Assembly: GCA_964017195.1 (NCBI GenBank)
Contig: OZ024895.1
Coordinates: 18,441,034-18,505,033 of the forward strand
Source of the DNA: Siderastrea radians
Lineage: Eukaryota > Cnidaria > Anthozoa > Scleractinia > Rhizangiidae
Length of the DNA stretch: 64,000 nt
Reading direction: 5' to 3'
Shown piece after piece: positions 12,190 through 23,412 of this stretch. Each line of letters starts with the position of its first letter. The first letter of the stretch is position 1. The position numbers and the translations under genes were made by a program. The notes below the pieces were generated by a model. That model was not told where the DNA came from, made no database searches, and worked only from the letters and a program-made list of their open reading frames with translations.

Positions 12190-13483
12190 CTTTCCTGGCT
12201 TGGTCCCACCCAGTCGTGTGCTTGGCAGAAATCGCATAGTTTTCCATCCTTATTAATGCAGTCTTTCTTCAGGCATTCCAAAAACAGCTCACCTGTACTA
12301 TAATGAGCTACCGAGGTTTCTTGCTAGCAGCAACGAAATCACGCAGTTAAGAAAGACGACAACATGTTTTAGTTTTGAAGACGTGTTTCGGATGTTTCAA
12401 CATCCATCCATCATCCATCATCATCATGTAGAACTGAGTGATTTCGTTATTATAATGAGCATTGTAGAAATCCCATATCTTCCTGGAATAAGCATGCCCT
12501 GGAAGGTCTTTACGTTTTGCCCCCGAAACTTCTATATACCTTGCCAAGTAGTCCCAAATAAAGAAAAAGCCATTATTACTTTTCTCGGTCAACAACGCCT
12601 TAATATACTCCCCAAGTATTGGCGCGTCGTCAAGTTGTCTTTGAATCTCTTCAGCCACAGCCGAAGCATTCTTTTCCATTCGATTGCTTTCGTACACTTC
12701 AAACTCCTTTATGTCCATCTTCTTTATGTCCTCATTTGACGTTCCCTCAAACCTTTTGAATTTCTCCCATTCTAGGGTCCCTCCATCGACAAGTGCATCC
12801 CCACATCCAGAATTAGTTTTCTCTACCTCATTCTGTCCCGAATCTCCACGCGATCTATGGACCCTAACTCGATAGTGAGAGTTGAAGATCCTTGTAAAAT
12901 CTGCTTCTCTGAATTTTTCTTTTTTGTTGCTGACACGAACACCGGGGCCTGCATCTGTGAAGTCTTCCCATTTCGGCTTCACGCTTGGCAATTTTTACTC
13001 GTTTAACAGCTCCAAAATTTCTTTACAAAAGCCCTTAACATGTTCAAAAAGTGCTAATGGTGTCTGCCATTTCTTTACATTTCCATGGTTCTTAAGTTCA
13101 GATTTCAAACAGTCAATTTTAACCGTAAACTCTTGAAGAGCTGGAAGGATACGGCAGGTAAATACCTTACGGTCATTTTCTGATGCGCGAGAAAGTTCAA
13201 ATTCTTCCAGAATCTTGTTGATTCGGTTATGTGTGTGATCGAGTTGCTCTTGTTCATATAGTCTGTGCAGAAAGGCCCTTACTGTGTTTAATTTCCACCA
13301 ATTCAAGCACCAATGGCCTATTAAAAGTGTTTTTGTTTAAAGGAGGGGTTATGAACTTTTTTAACCACTTTAAGGAGGGGCCACAGAAAGTTACTATCTG
13401 CTAAAGGAGGGGTTATAGACTTATGCTGTTTGGGGTTAAAAAGTCATCCACCCCCTCCCCTGCTATAAATAATGACCGCTCCC
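12190..13483 (-). pseudogene. Truncated TIR transposon with unknown-protein gene, copy 1
   Basis: A minus-strand coding relic runs from about 13306 to 12190, homologous to the fuller copy at 55203-57107. The N-terminal part (DHTHNRINKILEEF, then KPKWEDFTDAGPGV) is open. A TAC-to-TAA change at about 12992-12994 splits it. A 141-bp palindrome-derived insertion interrupts it at 12309-12449. Beyond the insertion the frame resumes with a CDFC motif (GKLCDFCQAHDWVGPSQE) before truncation at about 12190, so the C-terminal third and the left TIR are gone. The right TIR, ending GACCGCTCCC, survives at 13483. I do not recognise the protein family; the context says transposon-encoded. Confidence 0.75.
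12309..12449. mobile_element. Short palindrome-derived insertion with 11-bp target duplication
   Basis: Flanked by CTATAATGAGC (12298-12308) and TTATAATGAGC (12450-12460). The same insertion at the same codon is present in the copy at 56053-56249, so it predates the segmental duplication. This copy has lost most of the right palindrome arm. Confidence 0.75.
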
Positions 13484-13579
13484 TTACTCTAAATTGAGAG
13501 ACGTTGCAAAAAGAAAAACGGACTGTTAACTTACACACAAGGCAGGGGGTATGTTGCAGAAACAAATGGAAACAAATTA

Positions 13580-13676
13580 AACCAGTAACCAACTTTATTT
13601 GTAAGTTTACATCACGAAATGCAGAATTTATGATGTGATTAAGCAGCGCTTGAAATGGTCATCTTTGCTCAAACAC
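13580..13676 (-). other. 3' UTR exon of peptide gene A, with polyA signal
   Basis: On the minus strand a TTTTTTCAG acceptor precedes GTGTTTGAGC, and AATAAA follows (TTTATT at 13594-13599 on the plus strand). Homologous blocks occur at 57400-57493 and 25135-25239, always downstream of the cysteine-peptide exon, so I assign it as the last, noncoding exon. Confidence 0.65.
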
Positions 13677-14207
13677 CTGAAAAAAGAATACATACACAAA
13701 TTACAATTAAATAAATAAAGCTGACCTCTTGAGAAAGGAATCGCTAATTTTACTCCCGAATGCGCGTGTGATGAACTTTACGAGAACAAGGCTAACTACG
13801 GAGATGCGTTTGACGTTCACTGCTCCCAAGTCAGGTGTCCATAGCCAAATGGCGAAATTTTTAAAGCTGTTTTGTTCTGAAAAATAGGATTTGCCCTTTT
13901 GTCCTGAAATAAAAGAAAACTTTTGGGCCTTGGGTTAGAAAAAATGTCATATATCTAGGTGTAATACTGGGTAGGGGACCCCAGGTCTTGATCACGCATT
14001 TCAGCCAAATTTATTAAGTTACGCGTCTTTGAATAGAAATTGTGCAGACGTGTTGAGAGAAACTGTGATCGGGTCTTTTATTGGCCTCCATTTTCACTCC
14101 ACAGCTCAGATTTCTATTTTTCTTTACCGCAATTGCCTGCTGCTCATTGCTTATTGCACGCTTGCACATAATGACACTACCTTACTTTCACTTTCGACAT
14201 AAGGGCG

Positions 14208-14760
14208 CTACTGACAATTATTTCTGCACAATACTCTGCACACATTTCTATTCGACCAATCCAAACACCCCCTCATGCAACGTCTATAACATCCTGGACG
14301 TGGATCTTCAAAAGATTGTTGCTCTTCCTCTTCTTTTGCGACAATGAACTCCATTCCATAGTCATGAGGCTCCCCTGTGAACAAATTGGAAAAAAAATTG
14401 AGTCAAGCCCTGTTTCGCAAATAAATATGATTAAACCGTGCTATGTTGTGACTAGTCGTCGTAAAGAACTGGCCATGCGAAGTCATGAGAATGTCAGACA
14501 ATTTGACTGTAAAACGACTGTCATCTAAAACTATTGACTGCATGTAGCGATAGTGCACTTAAAATGACATAACATTGCAGTTTTGGAGTAGAGTCAAAGG
14601 TCGATGTTAGTCTCTCCTGTTTGTAAATAACTGTTCACAACACCAAATTTCTTTTGGAATAATCTATCTACGGAAAATTATATTTTTTACCTCCGTCGTA
14701 AGGTCGTGCCGTGGCGGTTACCACGAGAAGTGCAGGAATAACAAAGCAGATGATCTTCAT
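14208..14760 (-). CDS. Secreted cysteine-rich peptide precursor, gene A (78 aa)
   Basis: Two coding exons on the minus strand. Exon 14760-14691 starts MKIICFV, encodes a hydrophobic signal peptide ending near TATARPYDG, and stops in phase 1 at a GTAAAA donor. Exon 14374-14208 follows a TTCACAG acceptor, joins in frame and ends in TAG. It encodes an acidic stretch (EEEEQQSFEDP), then a basic peptide with six cysteines spaced C-x3-C-x3-C-x8-C-x3-C-x3-C (net charge about +6). A donor (GTAAGG) after the stop leads to the 3' UTR exon at 13676. An acidic propiece before a cationic cysteine peptide is the layout of many antimicrobial and venom-type precursors; the function is not shown by sequence. 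Paralogues lie at 26161, 47641 and 58027. Confidence 0.75.
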
Positions 14761-14939
14761 GGTGAATGAGCGAAAAACACCGTAAATGATTCCCACGATT
14801 CTAAAAAGATAAATTGTAATCAGGAAACCAATACTGATACTATTACAAAAACAGCTATGTGTCAAAATAAGCAGCTTTTACTGATTTACACATATATACC
14901 AACTGACTGTTAATTGGGACGGTCATGGATGATGGATGA

Positions 14940-15037
14940 CGGTCATGGAAGATTCCCAGCCAGCAGAAAACAATTACCACGTTTCCCACCAATAAAACAT
15001 ATAATAGCGTCACAATAAGACCCCAGCCAGCAAGCAC
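14940..15037 (-). pseudogene. Relic of conserved hydrophobic ORF upstream of gene A
   Basis: The minus strand encodes a hydrophobic run (VLAGWGLIVTLLYVLL) related to the better-preserved ORF at 60486-60695. It lies in the intron between the noncoding 5' exon and the signal-peptide exon. This copy is short and carries a local repeat of GTCATGGA. It may be a decayed alternative exon. Confidence 0.4.
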
Positions 15038-15391
15038 AAAACTGAAATTTAGTTACATTATTTAAGGAGGGAGTGGCTCAAAACCTGAGTTCTCAAGGCC
15101 GAAAGGTAGCTAACATTTACCAAGAATACCAAACGTCCTTTCCAGTAAGATTAACTTCCCGAGGAAAAAACCCAGTACACATTTATTATTTCCCACGAAA
15201 ACGCTCGACCAAAGGGAATCCGGGTCGGATTCCCTTTGGGAACAGATATAGATAGGAACGGATGTGTTAAGAGCCCCAGCAACTTACACTACGTAGAAAG
15301 ATGATTAGTCCTATCGTAAAACCTTCTTTTGTCGGCGACTTTCAAAGCCAGTCAAATATTCGAAGGAACGCACAGCTTGAAATAAAAATAC

Positions 15392-15896
15392 CTGAACGCA
15401 GCAGCGCCTTACTAAGCCTGTAAATAGATTCTATCTGTCGCGCTTGATATTAAACCGTATAGAATTGTGTGAGTGTTCAAGAGCCTGAAGGGCTTATCTT
15501 GAAGAACTTAATATATCAATACCAAAGGGCTTATTTCATGACAACATGCATGCCCTCAGGAACTGAAAATTAACTGCGTTAAGTTTCAAACGCGTCTATA
15601 GAATATATACAGCAAGAAGGTTAATTCTCTTCCACCAAGGTAACTGTTATCAAACGTTTTGTGGCACGTGTTGTGTTTAAGTGTTTAGATGAAATCTTTG
15701 CAAAAAACTCTCTAGTATGCTGAATGATATGTGTAAATTGAACAAGTGGGATTCCTCGCTAGGCTCTTAGGGAAAATGTGCCAGAGGAAGCAAATTAAAT
15801 CACTGAAAATCGAATATCTTGTATAATCAATTATATGAACACATTATTTCGCAATCGCGATTCTCACTCCGGCTATATCAATATCTGACTGATTTC
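15392..15896 (-). promoter_or_regulatory. 5' noncoding exon and upstream region, peptide gene A
   Basis: The minus strand shows GCGCTGCTGCGTTCAG followed by a GTATTT donor at 15391-15390. The same exon edge recurs at 27762, 49086, 59150 and 61049, and in damaged form at about 29042. The following 450 bp are conserved among units and are taken as the promoter. No clear TATA box is visible. Confidence 0.6.
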
Positions 15897-15900
15897 TTAA

Positions 15901-16500
15901 CTCTTTCCCGTCAAGAGTTGTATTTTTCCAACGTTGACGTCGGGAACCATTGAGCCACTTGTGACCTCATCATTTTTGACGTCACCAGAATGTTTTGATA
16001 AGCAGCTAGCACAGCAAGGAAAGGTCCATCCATACGTGTGTCCATTTTGAATATCGACCAAATTCTGGCAGAGCTATGCCATAAAAAAGTGCCCAATTTT
16101 GAGTGCAAAGTTGGTGGTAAAATAGGCCAAGTCACCTAGTTGATCAATGTTTCATTTCCAGGTTTTTAGAGGGGCTGAGGCCCAAACTTTTCCAGTGGAT
16201 AGAAAGAGGATAAAGGGTAGAAGATAAAGAGAAAAGAAAGGGAGAGAAAAAGGAACGCAAAATAAGCGAGAAAAAAATTGAAAAATCAATCCGCAAAAAA
16301 AAAGATATTGGCTTATGCGCATGCATGAAAGCAAAATATTGTACAATTGACAGCAGATGCTGGCTCAAACTTTAGCTAAATTGTAAGAAAAACGCTTTTG
16401 TAACAAAGTTTTGTGGCAATTGGCAACATAGCACTTTAAAAAAACGTTTTAGCGGTAAAAAAATGCATTTTTCTCAGGAAAAAACGCTGACGGGAAAGGG
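15901..16500. mobile_element. piggyBac-like MITE with exact TTAA duplication
   Basis: A 600-bp element with ends CTCTTTCCCGTCA and TGACGGGAAAGGG, flanked by TTAA at 15897-15900 and 16501-16504. The duplicate block has an empty site with a single TTAA at 59661-59664. CCC-starting ends and TTAA targets are piggyBac features. No transposase ORF. Confidence 0.92.
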
Positions 16501-16604
16501 TTAAAAAATGATATCCACAGCGGCCTGTCAATTTAGCTTACCATCGTTTAATCGTTGCCTTCTCAATATAAAATCAAAAGGGCTTGTGTAGGAGTAATTA
16601 GTTC

Positions 16605-17187
16605 TGTTAGCGTGGGGGGGGGGGGGGGGTGTACATTGTGCCCGCGTTGACTTTAACGAATTATAACTTTTAAAAGGCTGGACAAATAATCACCAAATCG
16701 CGTGACCTTTCCTGAAATTTATCAGAGAAAAGTTTCCTGTGTCAATGACGTGTCTATGATGATTGACGTTTCCATAGCAACCGTCTACTCAGGAGGTGTT
16801 TTGACTATTTTTGTCTTTTTTCAGTCTTTTTTTCAGATTTTTCCCATTCATTTGAAAAAAGAAGCTAATCGTTTACTTTTTTGTGCTTGTTTTGATTAAG
16901 TATGTTTCTTAAAACAAATTCATATTTTTTCGATGACGTCATTGTCAACTGTATGACTGCATGCTCGGGATTCAAGATGGCGGCTCAAAATTCAAAATGG
17001 CTGCTTTGTGACGTCATTGTGACGTCATGAAACGTCATAATCGACATGTCATAAATCCAATCTGTTAAGCTAATGACGTACTATAAACGTGCCAACTTTC
17101 ATCACATTAGAGCGTGAATACTTTTCGAGATCTCTAGGGCCCCCCCCCCAGGCTCAGAAACTCAGAAAAAGCCCACGTGACATAGGG
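16605..17187. mobile_element. TTAA-type MITE with poly-G left end, copy 1
   Basis: Ends in ATAGGG followed by TTAA (17188-17191). The left end is replaced by a run of about 17 G. It is homologous to 59772-60284, where both CCCTATTT-type ends survive, and in reverse to about 19005-19610. The interior has repeated TGACGTCA-like sites. Present at the same place in both duplicate blocks, so older than the duplication. Confidence 0.8.
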
Positions 17188-17191
17188 TTAA

Positions 17192-18173
17192 AGTAATATT
17201 AACATGACTGTGTTTACTCTATGTGACTTGAGTTGTTTCAGGTAATTTAAGGTATCAGCCACGGAAAAAAGTGTCATTTTTTGATAAATGATTTTTACAT
17301 GCTCATATAAATCTCATCGAAATTCTTCTTTCAAACAAAAAAGTTAGAAGAAAATAATGGCTCAGTGGAGAGTTATTAGGATTAAAAGATTTTTTCTTGT
17401 TAATTATGGCAATTAATCGCTGACAAGTTCTTTCACACCTGATTAACTTGATCACGTGAAATCGGAAGCGCGTGCTGGGTCAAGTTAATAAAACATTTAC
17501 AAGTGTTATTTTCAAGTGTAGGTATTGTTTTCAACCTCTGAAACAATAGCTACACTTGTAAATTACATTTGTGAATGTTTTATTAACCCTGGGATGTACA
17601 AGCAAAGTCACACCCCCCCCACCGTGGTACAGGGGTGGGGGTTGATGGAACCCGCCCCCTCCCCCTTTTGTTTTCGTTATGTCACAATTTTTTTTAAAAA
17701 AGATTCCAGCTTTAGTAGAAAGCCTGTGATGTGCTGTACAACGTGAGGTACATATTATAGGTTGCTGCGCTGCTGGGAGCCTGTGACGTCATCCAAGATG
17801 GCTGCCATTTTGGGCGCCATATTGGATTTTACCGAAAATTAGAAATTGTCAAAAAATGTAAAAAAATGTATTTACATTCGGCGGGACTAAACTTTAAGTG
17901 GCAGTGACAAACAATGTAAATAATTTCCTATTGGTATGAACGCACGTGAGCCGTTATGGCGTTTTAAAATTTTAAAATTGGCTCTCTTGTTGTTAGGTAT
18001 ATAAGGTTTGAGGATTGTAATGTATTCATCTCAGCTCTCGAACTTTCAACTTGTGTCAAGATGCCGTCCTACGCTGATCTAGCGTGAAGCATTGCTGACG
18101 GTCAGTCGGCGAAGAAGAATCGGTTGAACGCTCTCAGAAATTATCTAGCCGGCTAGTTTCTCTGTTTCTTTAC
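17192..18173. other. Repeat-rich stretch without gene
   Basis: About 17192-17350 matches 60290-60437 (upstream part of the peptide unit). From about 17352 the homology to the duplicate block ends. C- and G-rich runs near 17610-17660 and a GACGTCATCCAAGATGG stretch near 17785 look like another repeat family. Confidence 0.4.
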
Positions 18174-18356
18174 GTGATTCCCAGTTATGGTTCTGTTGTT
18201 TCTCCGTTCCATCCAACCGTTTCTCCGTCAGGCTTTAATCCTCAGAACCCTTTCGGTGCCGTCAACTGGTCAAACGCCGCTCGTGCCTCGTGTGGAGGAA
18301 ACTGTTTTGGCTGCGGAAAATTTGGCCATTTCCTGAATCAGTGCCCCGGGCTGTAA
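18174..18356 (+). pseudogene. Retroelement gag zinc-knuckle relic
   Basis: A 60-residue open stretch ending in CFGCGKFGHFLNQC, a CCHC knuckle with the exact C-x2-C-x4-H-x4-C spacing of retroelement nucleocapsid domains. It stops shortly after (CPGL). I could not recover a protease, reverse transcriptase or recombinase next to it, so it is called a fragment of a gag-bearing retrotransposon of unknown class. Confidence 0.6.
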
Positions 18357-19004
18357 TCTCAATTTTCGGCTAACCAACTCAACAAACGTTCGTGATGGAC
18401 GCTGATTAGGGTGAACTCTACGAGGACAGAGATAAGTTACTGAACTTTGTTGTAGAAGATATAGTTACTGAACTTTGTTGTAGAAGATATAGATTTCAGA
18501 GAATATGAACACGGTGTCAATTCTAACAGTGTTGCTAGCTGGTATACTCAAATCGCATTTTCAGTTTTGAGGGAACTCCCATCGTCCCTAAGTGGGTCTC
18601 CTCTCCATTTTGGCCTATGTTCTTTGGTCTTCATGCCCTTTTTTTTTCAACTCATATGTTAAGGGCAGCATTATTTTTACCGATGTTACTGGTATTTTTG
18701 TTAGGGGATCCATATGGCTGTAAGTTCAAGTTCCATTTGTTAGCCATTCATTTGTCGGCCTTAGATTTGTTCATCTAGGTTTAGTATCTATTTATTACAT
18801 ATTCCCGTACAGTTTACCTTATTTCGGTTTTTTGTTACGGCTTAATTATAGCCTGAATTTCATTGTAGTGGTGAATTGTTTTCTTTTCCTTTTGATTTGC
18901 ATCTCTACTGAAAAGGTCTAGATGGTAATTCGTCTTGGAAGAATTCAAGAAAAACCTAATTTTAACCCTCCCCGAGGGTTAAAATTGACCCCTGGTTGCA
19001 CTCA
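18357..19004. other. No gene recognised
   Basis: Possibly the remainder of the gag-bearing element. It contains a direct duplication of GATATAGTTACTGAACTTTG-type sequence near 18450-18490 and a short palindrome (TTTTAACCCTCC with GAGGGTTAAAAT) at about 18960-18985. Confidence 0.35.
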
Positions 19005-19610
19005 AATTTTAGCCCCATTTTGCCTGGGCTTTTTGTTTTGAGTTCCTGAGCCTGGGGGGGGGGTGGGGGGGCACAAAGTGCCCGCCCTATAGATCTCGAA
19101 AGGTATTAATGCTCTTGTGATGAGACTTGGCACTTTTTTTACGCCATTAGCTTAACAGTTTGGGTTTATGACGTGTCCATTTCGATGTGCCATGACGTCA
19201 CAATGACTTCACAAAGCAGCCAATTTGGATTTGAGGCCGCCATCTTGAATCCCGAGCCGGCAGTTATACAATTGAGAACGACGACATCGAAAAATATATG
19301 AATTTGTTCTAACAAACATGGCTAATCAAAACAAGCTCAAAAAAGTAAAGGATTATCTTCTTCTTACAAACGAAGAGGAAAAACTTAAAAAAAGACTAAA
19401 AAAAGACAGAAAATAGTCAAAATACACTCCTGAGTAAACAGTTGCTATGGAAACGTCAATTATCATAGACATGTCATTGACACAGGAAAATGTGTCTCTA
19501 ATAAATTTTAGGAAAAGTCACCAGATTTGGTGATTATTCGTCTAGCCGTTTAAAAGTTATAACTCGTTAAAGTCAGCGCGGGCACAATTTGCCCCCCCCC
19601 CTCCCTGACA
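19005..19610. mobile_element. TTAA-type MITE copy in reverse orientation
   Basis: Reverse-oriented homologue of 16605-17187 and 59772-60284: GCCTGGGCTTTTTG near the left edge, then the ATCGACATGTCATAA-type and TTATAACTCGTTAAAGTCAGCGC stretches in reverse order, ending in a C-rich run. Terminal bases are degraded. It carries an insert (about 19310-19390) relative to the others. Confidence 0.7.
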
Positions 19611-20049
19611 AGACGCCGCAGAAAATACATTTTGCTCTTTTTGTTTTCGAAAGTCAAATTTTGGCGAGTTGTACGAACGTTTTTAACTACACGTCGACAG
19701 ACGCTAGACCAATATGGCTGAAATTTGGCCAGATTGTCAGCCAATTTTAATCCCTATTTTTGTTCTAAAGCTAGACCTTTTTTCCATGCGAAGTGCTAAT
19801 TTATTTGTCTTCTCTGACTTCATCTGCTAATAAAGGAAGAACAAACGCACTAGCCAAAAATCTGAGACACGGTTTTTTAGCCATAGGTTAAGGAAACGTT
19901 TTCACTCGTGGCCAATTTTTTTACTCAGAGCGGAAGCAAAAATCATTATTTAGATTAACTAATATTTTGAAAACCGATCCTGGCGCAAATTAGTTAAAAC
20001 AGTCGATCTTTTCGAATGAAAAACGTATTTCTTAACAATAACAAAATGG

Positions 20050-20660
20050 AAATCACCCTAAAATACCAAAGTGCTCTAAACTGATAGACGTTGCAGAAAT
20101 ACTGAACAATCTTTAAGAGCAAATCCGTATAAAAATCAAACATTGAGCGGCAAAGCTTGAAAAATCAAATTCGCTCTTCTTTTGCATGGTGGTAGCCATT
20201 TGTAAGTATACAAACGCTGTGTAGTTTTTTCCTTGAAATAACTCTTTATTTCTGAGAAAAAAGAAAAACTCCGTTCATAGCTCTAAGCACGATAGTTGCG
20301 AGACCAGGAAGGTTTAAAATTCCTTCAAGTTCACTCGACTCGCGTGTCAAAACTATTGAACCGGGGAAGGCTGTAATACTACCAATTTGTTGTAAAACTC
20401 TTCGTCGTCCAAACCTTATGATTTTAGAAACTTAAGACTAATCTTAGTGTTCAAGTGAATAAGAAAGGGTAAGGCTTCCTTTTTCTTACCTCAATCGATA
20501 GGTCAAAAAGAACGACGACTTTCACCATGTGTCTTTAATTGGAATTTCATAAAACTTAGGCTTTAAAGACTAATGGTGTTGTACTTTCAAATTACGTTAA
20601 GGTTTGTTTGGGCAAACAATTTTAGAATATTCAGAAAATTTTTTTAAAATCGTGCTTAGA
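20050..20660. repeat. Long inverted repeat, left arm
   Basis: Diverged reverse complement of about 24490-25075. Clear anchors are AAATTCGCTCTTCTTTTGCA here against TGCAAAAGAAGAGCGAATTT there, and CCAATTTGTTGTAAAACTCT against its complement near 24760. The enclosed 3.8 kb could be a decayed element. The outer edge also resembles 13490 and 54900-55030. Confidence 0.7.
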
Positions 20661-22529
20661 AAGCGCAAAATCACGCCATCTGATGATTGCGTGACCAAGA
20701 GTGAGCTGGCATAAAATTCCTTCAGTTGGAAATATCAGCAGATATCGGCAACGTTGACGCATGAAACAAGTCATATACACTAACCTGTACATGGATATGT
20801 TATTCTAAGTGGTCCAAAGTGTTTGCTTTGTGCGTACGTTCCATACGTACGTATACCGTTCTTCTTCAATTTCACCGAACAGCGAACATTCTCCAACCGA
20901 AACGACTCAATTCTCAATGCTTCTTTATATTTTTCCTTTCCTTGTGCTATGGACAAAATATTTCCGTCAGATCTGCTAAATAATCCTTTAAATTAGTCGT
21001 AAAAGCAATTACTTCAAGCTTCCATCGGGAGATTTTCCATCACGCAGTTGTTTCGGTTGTTTACCTTCCGACAAGATGCGACAAGCTGTTACAAGACGAT
21101 GCAGAAATTTGCATACATCCTGACCAGTGCACGTGATCGTGATAGGATTTTTAATGCTCTTTTATGGGTTTTCGCACATCGTCATAAATTTCGTGAGTTT
21201 AGCCTACAAGAATAATCCCGAGAAGTTAAGGCAAAGTTATGACTGATTTGTCTGCCGTAACGCAAATATAGTACTGGCGTTTTGCGTTTTGTCCCTGCAT
21301 TTGTTTTAATCAGTGACATTTCAAAGCGGCCAATTTTTCGACTGGAATCGCTGTACTTCTGCCGTTTACATAAGTCTTCATGTCACTTTTGGAGGATTTT
21401 CACAAATTATAAACTCTGGAAATAGACTGAGAGCACATTTGGAATTCCTGAGGGGAAATATGTATCAATTCTCCCTTGTACTAGTAGAGTCATCTAGTCA
21501 TGAGATGACCGAACATTTGAGTATCCTCGAATGCGTAACGTAATTCTGTAGATTAACTACATTTTATATGTATATTTTACATTCCCCACGAGTCAAACTA
21601 CAATCCTCAATTCAACAGTAACGCGAATTAGCGCTTTTTTTGTTGGTCTCTTCGCGTGAACGAAACCTTCTTTCTTCTTCTTTTTAATCCATCGTCGGCA
21701 GTTTTTGTCCATACGACGGTCGAGACAGAAAAAAAAAATTCTGAACTTGTTCCTTTTTTCACATGTCAGAAAGATGTAAGTAGCCATCAGTCCGCTTGAT
21801 CATTTTCTGGAGCTGAAAGCGAGACAGAGCTTATCGGCTTGTGTGCACAAGAACCAGCTTTTATGCAGTGCAATCGATCAGGCTATCTGTCAAATTCCTC
21901 CTGAAATCGCCCATCGCAGTACTGGAAAAGGTGCACTAACACAAAGGTGACAGAGAAGTGGGGAAGGACGTATCCAAGCCGTCATTTTTCAGAAAACAGG
22001 TGTCCTTTTTCCAGTGGGCTTGTTCCAGGAGCTTAGCTAATGGAAACAAATTGAGAGAGGAGGGGGCTAGTAAAATAATAATACATGGCTTTTGAACTGA
22101 TTAATATCTCTTTTGATAAGAATATCCAATGCCTTCTTCTTGAAATCTAATAAAATAAGCAGAAATTTAGCTTAAATAGTAAAAATGTGAAATTCGCTAG
22201 TTGAAAAAATCGGCGACAAATGCCCCATCCCCGGGCAGACCACTAATGATAAATGCCCCACCCTGCAACCATACATCGACATCTTAGAAGAACCAGTCAA
22301 GGGCTGTGAATGCTACAGAAATAAATGAGAATTGCTAGTCCCCACTGTAATAAGCCAACTTATTATTCAACTCCATTCAGTAGAGTACAAATAACACCCA
22401 AAACGAGCACAAATATCCCACGGTATTTGTACTCCAGAAGACCGGTTTGACAGGTTTTCTACAAATGCCACGTCAGGCATTAGGCTTACGAGGTGAACGA
22501 TGAAAAAATGGCCGAAACGGTCGTTTTCC
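20661..22529. other. No gene recognised between inverted arms
   Basis: AT-rich, short ORFs only. A palindromic CGTACGTTCCATACGTACG-type stretch lies at about 20833. No domain is identifiable. Confidence 0.3.
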
Positions 22530-22895
22530 GGAAGAAAACAATGAATGCTTACCAAATTTTGAGGTTTTTAACGAAAACGAGATCCTAGAGACAAGCAATG
22601 ACCTAGACGACAGTGAAATTTCTTTATTTATTGAAGAAAATCGAAACGTATTATAATACAACAGAAAAGACAAAAACTGACCTCAAGTCCGTTAAAGAAA
22701 CAAGGGCCATTGAAGAAATTCCCGCCGAGGAACTTAACAATCTTTTATGTCATTTGTTTGTCAAAGTCAGGAAACGGAACACATCTTTCCTCAGGAGCTG
22801 TCTTCAACAAATGCACAATTGTTGTCGGTCAGAAATCTCCACCGCTATCTCTCCCAAAACGACCTGTGGTTAGTGATTCGGACGAAGATGACTGA
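22530..22895 (+). pseudogene. Internally deleted Crypton-type recombinase fragment
   Basis: The N-terminal part contains an acidic lead (EILETSNDLDDSEI), then IEEIPAEELNNLLCHLFVKV, which is the core-binding-type start seen in Crypton/ZMYM-like tyrosine recombinases (compare PQELNKFLSEFLI at 33140). It passes directly, in a shifted frame, into a C-terminal tail (GAVFNKCTIVVG then VVSDSDEDD). The catalytic domain between them is absent. Frameshifts occur near 22655 and 22785. Confidence 0.5.
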
Positions 22896-23280
22896 GCTTG
22901 AAGTGCTGTTTAACTTTGTTTGACTTGACTTTCGAGTTCTGTTTGTTCTGTCGAGTTCTTTCTTTTCGTAGTTTTACTCGGTGACCAAGAACATTGTTGT
23001 TCATCTAACTGTAAACCCGAAAATAATTCAGTTTTGCCTTGTTCCATCTTTGTTTTCCTTGCAAGTTTGAAATAAAATCCCTACGCTTCGCTCGATTGAC
23101 ACAGGTTTGACAAGTTTTTGTTTTTGACCAATCAACAACAACCTCACGTCAAGCGCGCGAAACCTGACTCCGCTGGCGCGCTCACTCGCTGCTCAGAAGT
23201 CACGTTAGTTTGTCACGCAACTCAGGCAGTTTATAAACCACTTTTCCGTTTTGTAGCTAAGTTGAATAATAAATCCCTTA

Positions 23281-23412
23281 TTAGACGGTTTAGTGTGTAG
23301 TATCGTGGGATATTTTTACTCGTCTCTTGTATTTTGACTCGCCCTACGGGCTCGCCAAAATACGGCGCGACTCGTAAAAATATCCCACGATACTACACAC
23401 TAAACCGTCTAA
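23281..23412. repeat. 132-bp near-perfect hairpin
   Basis: TTAGACGGTTTAGTGTGTAG at the left and CTACACACTAAACCGTCTAA at the right are exact reverse complements, and the pairing continues through ATCGTGGGATATTTTTAC. An inner palindrome around CGCCCTACGGGCTCG adds a second stem. It is probably a small foldback MITE. Confidence 0.9.

Noticed and set aside
14208..14760. Assignment of the peptide family to SCRiP or damicornin-type peptides
   Set aside because: The cysteine number or spacing differs from what I know of those families, so no name is given.
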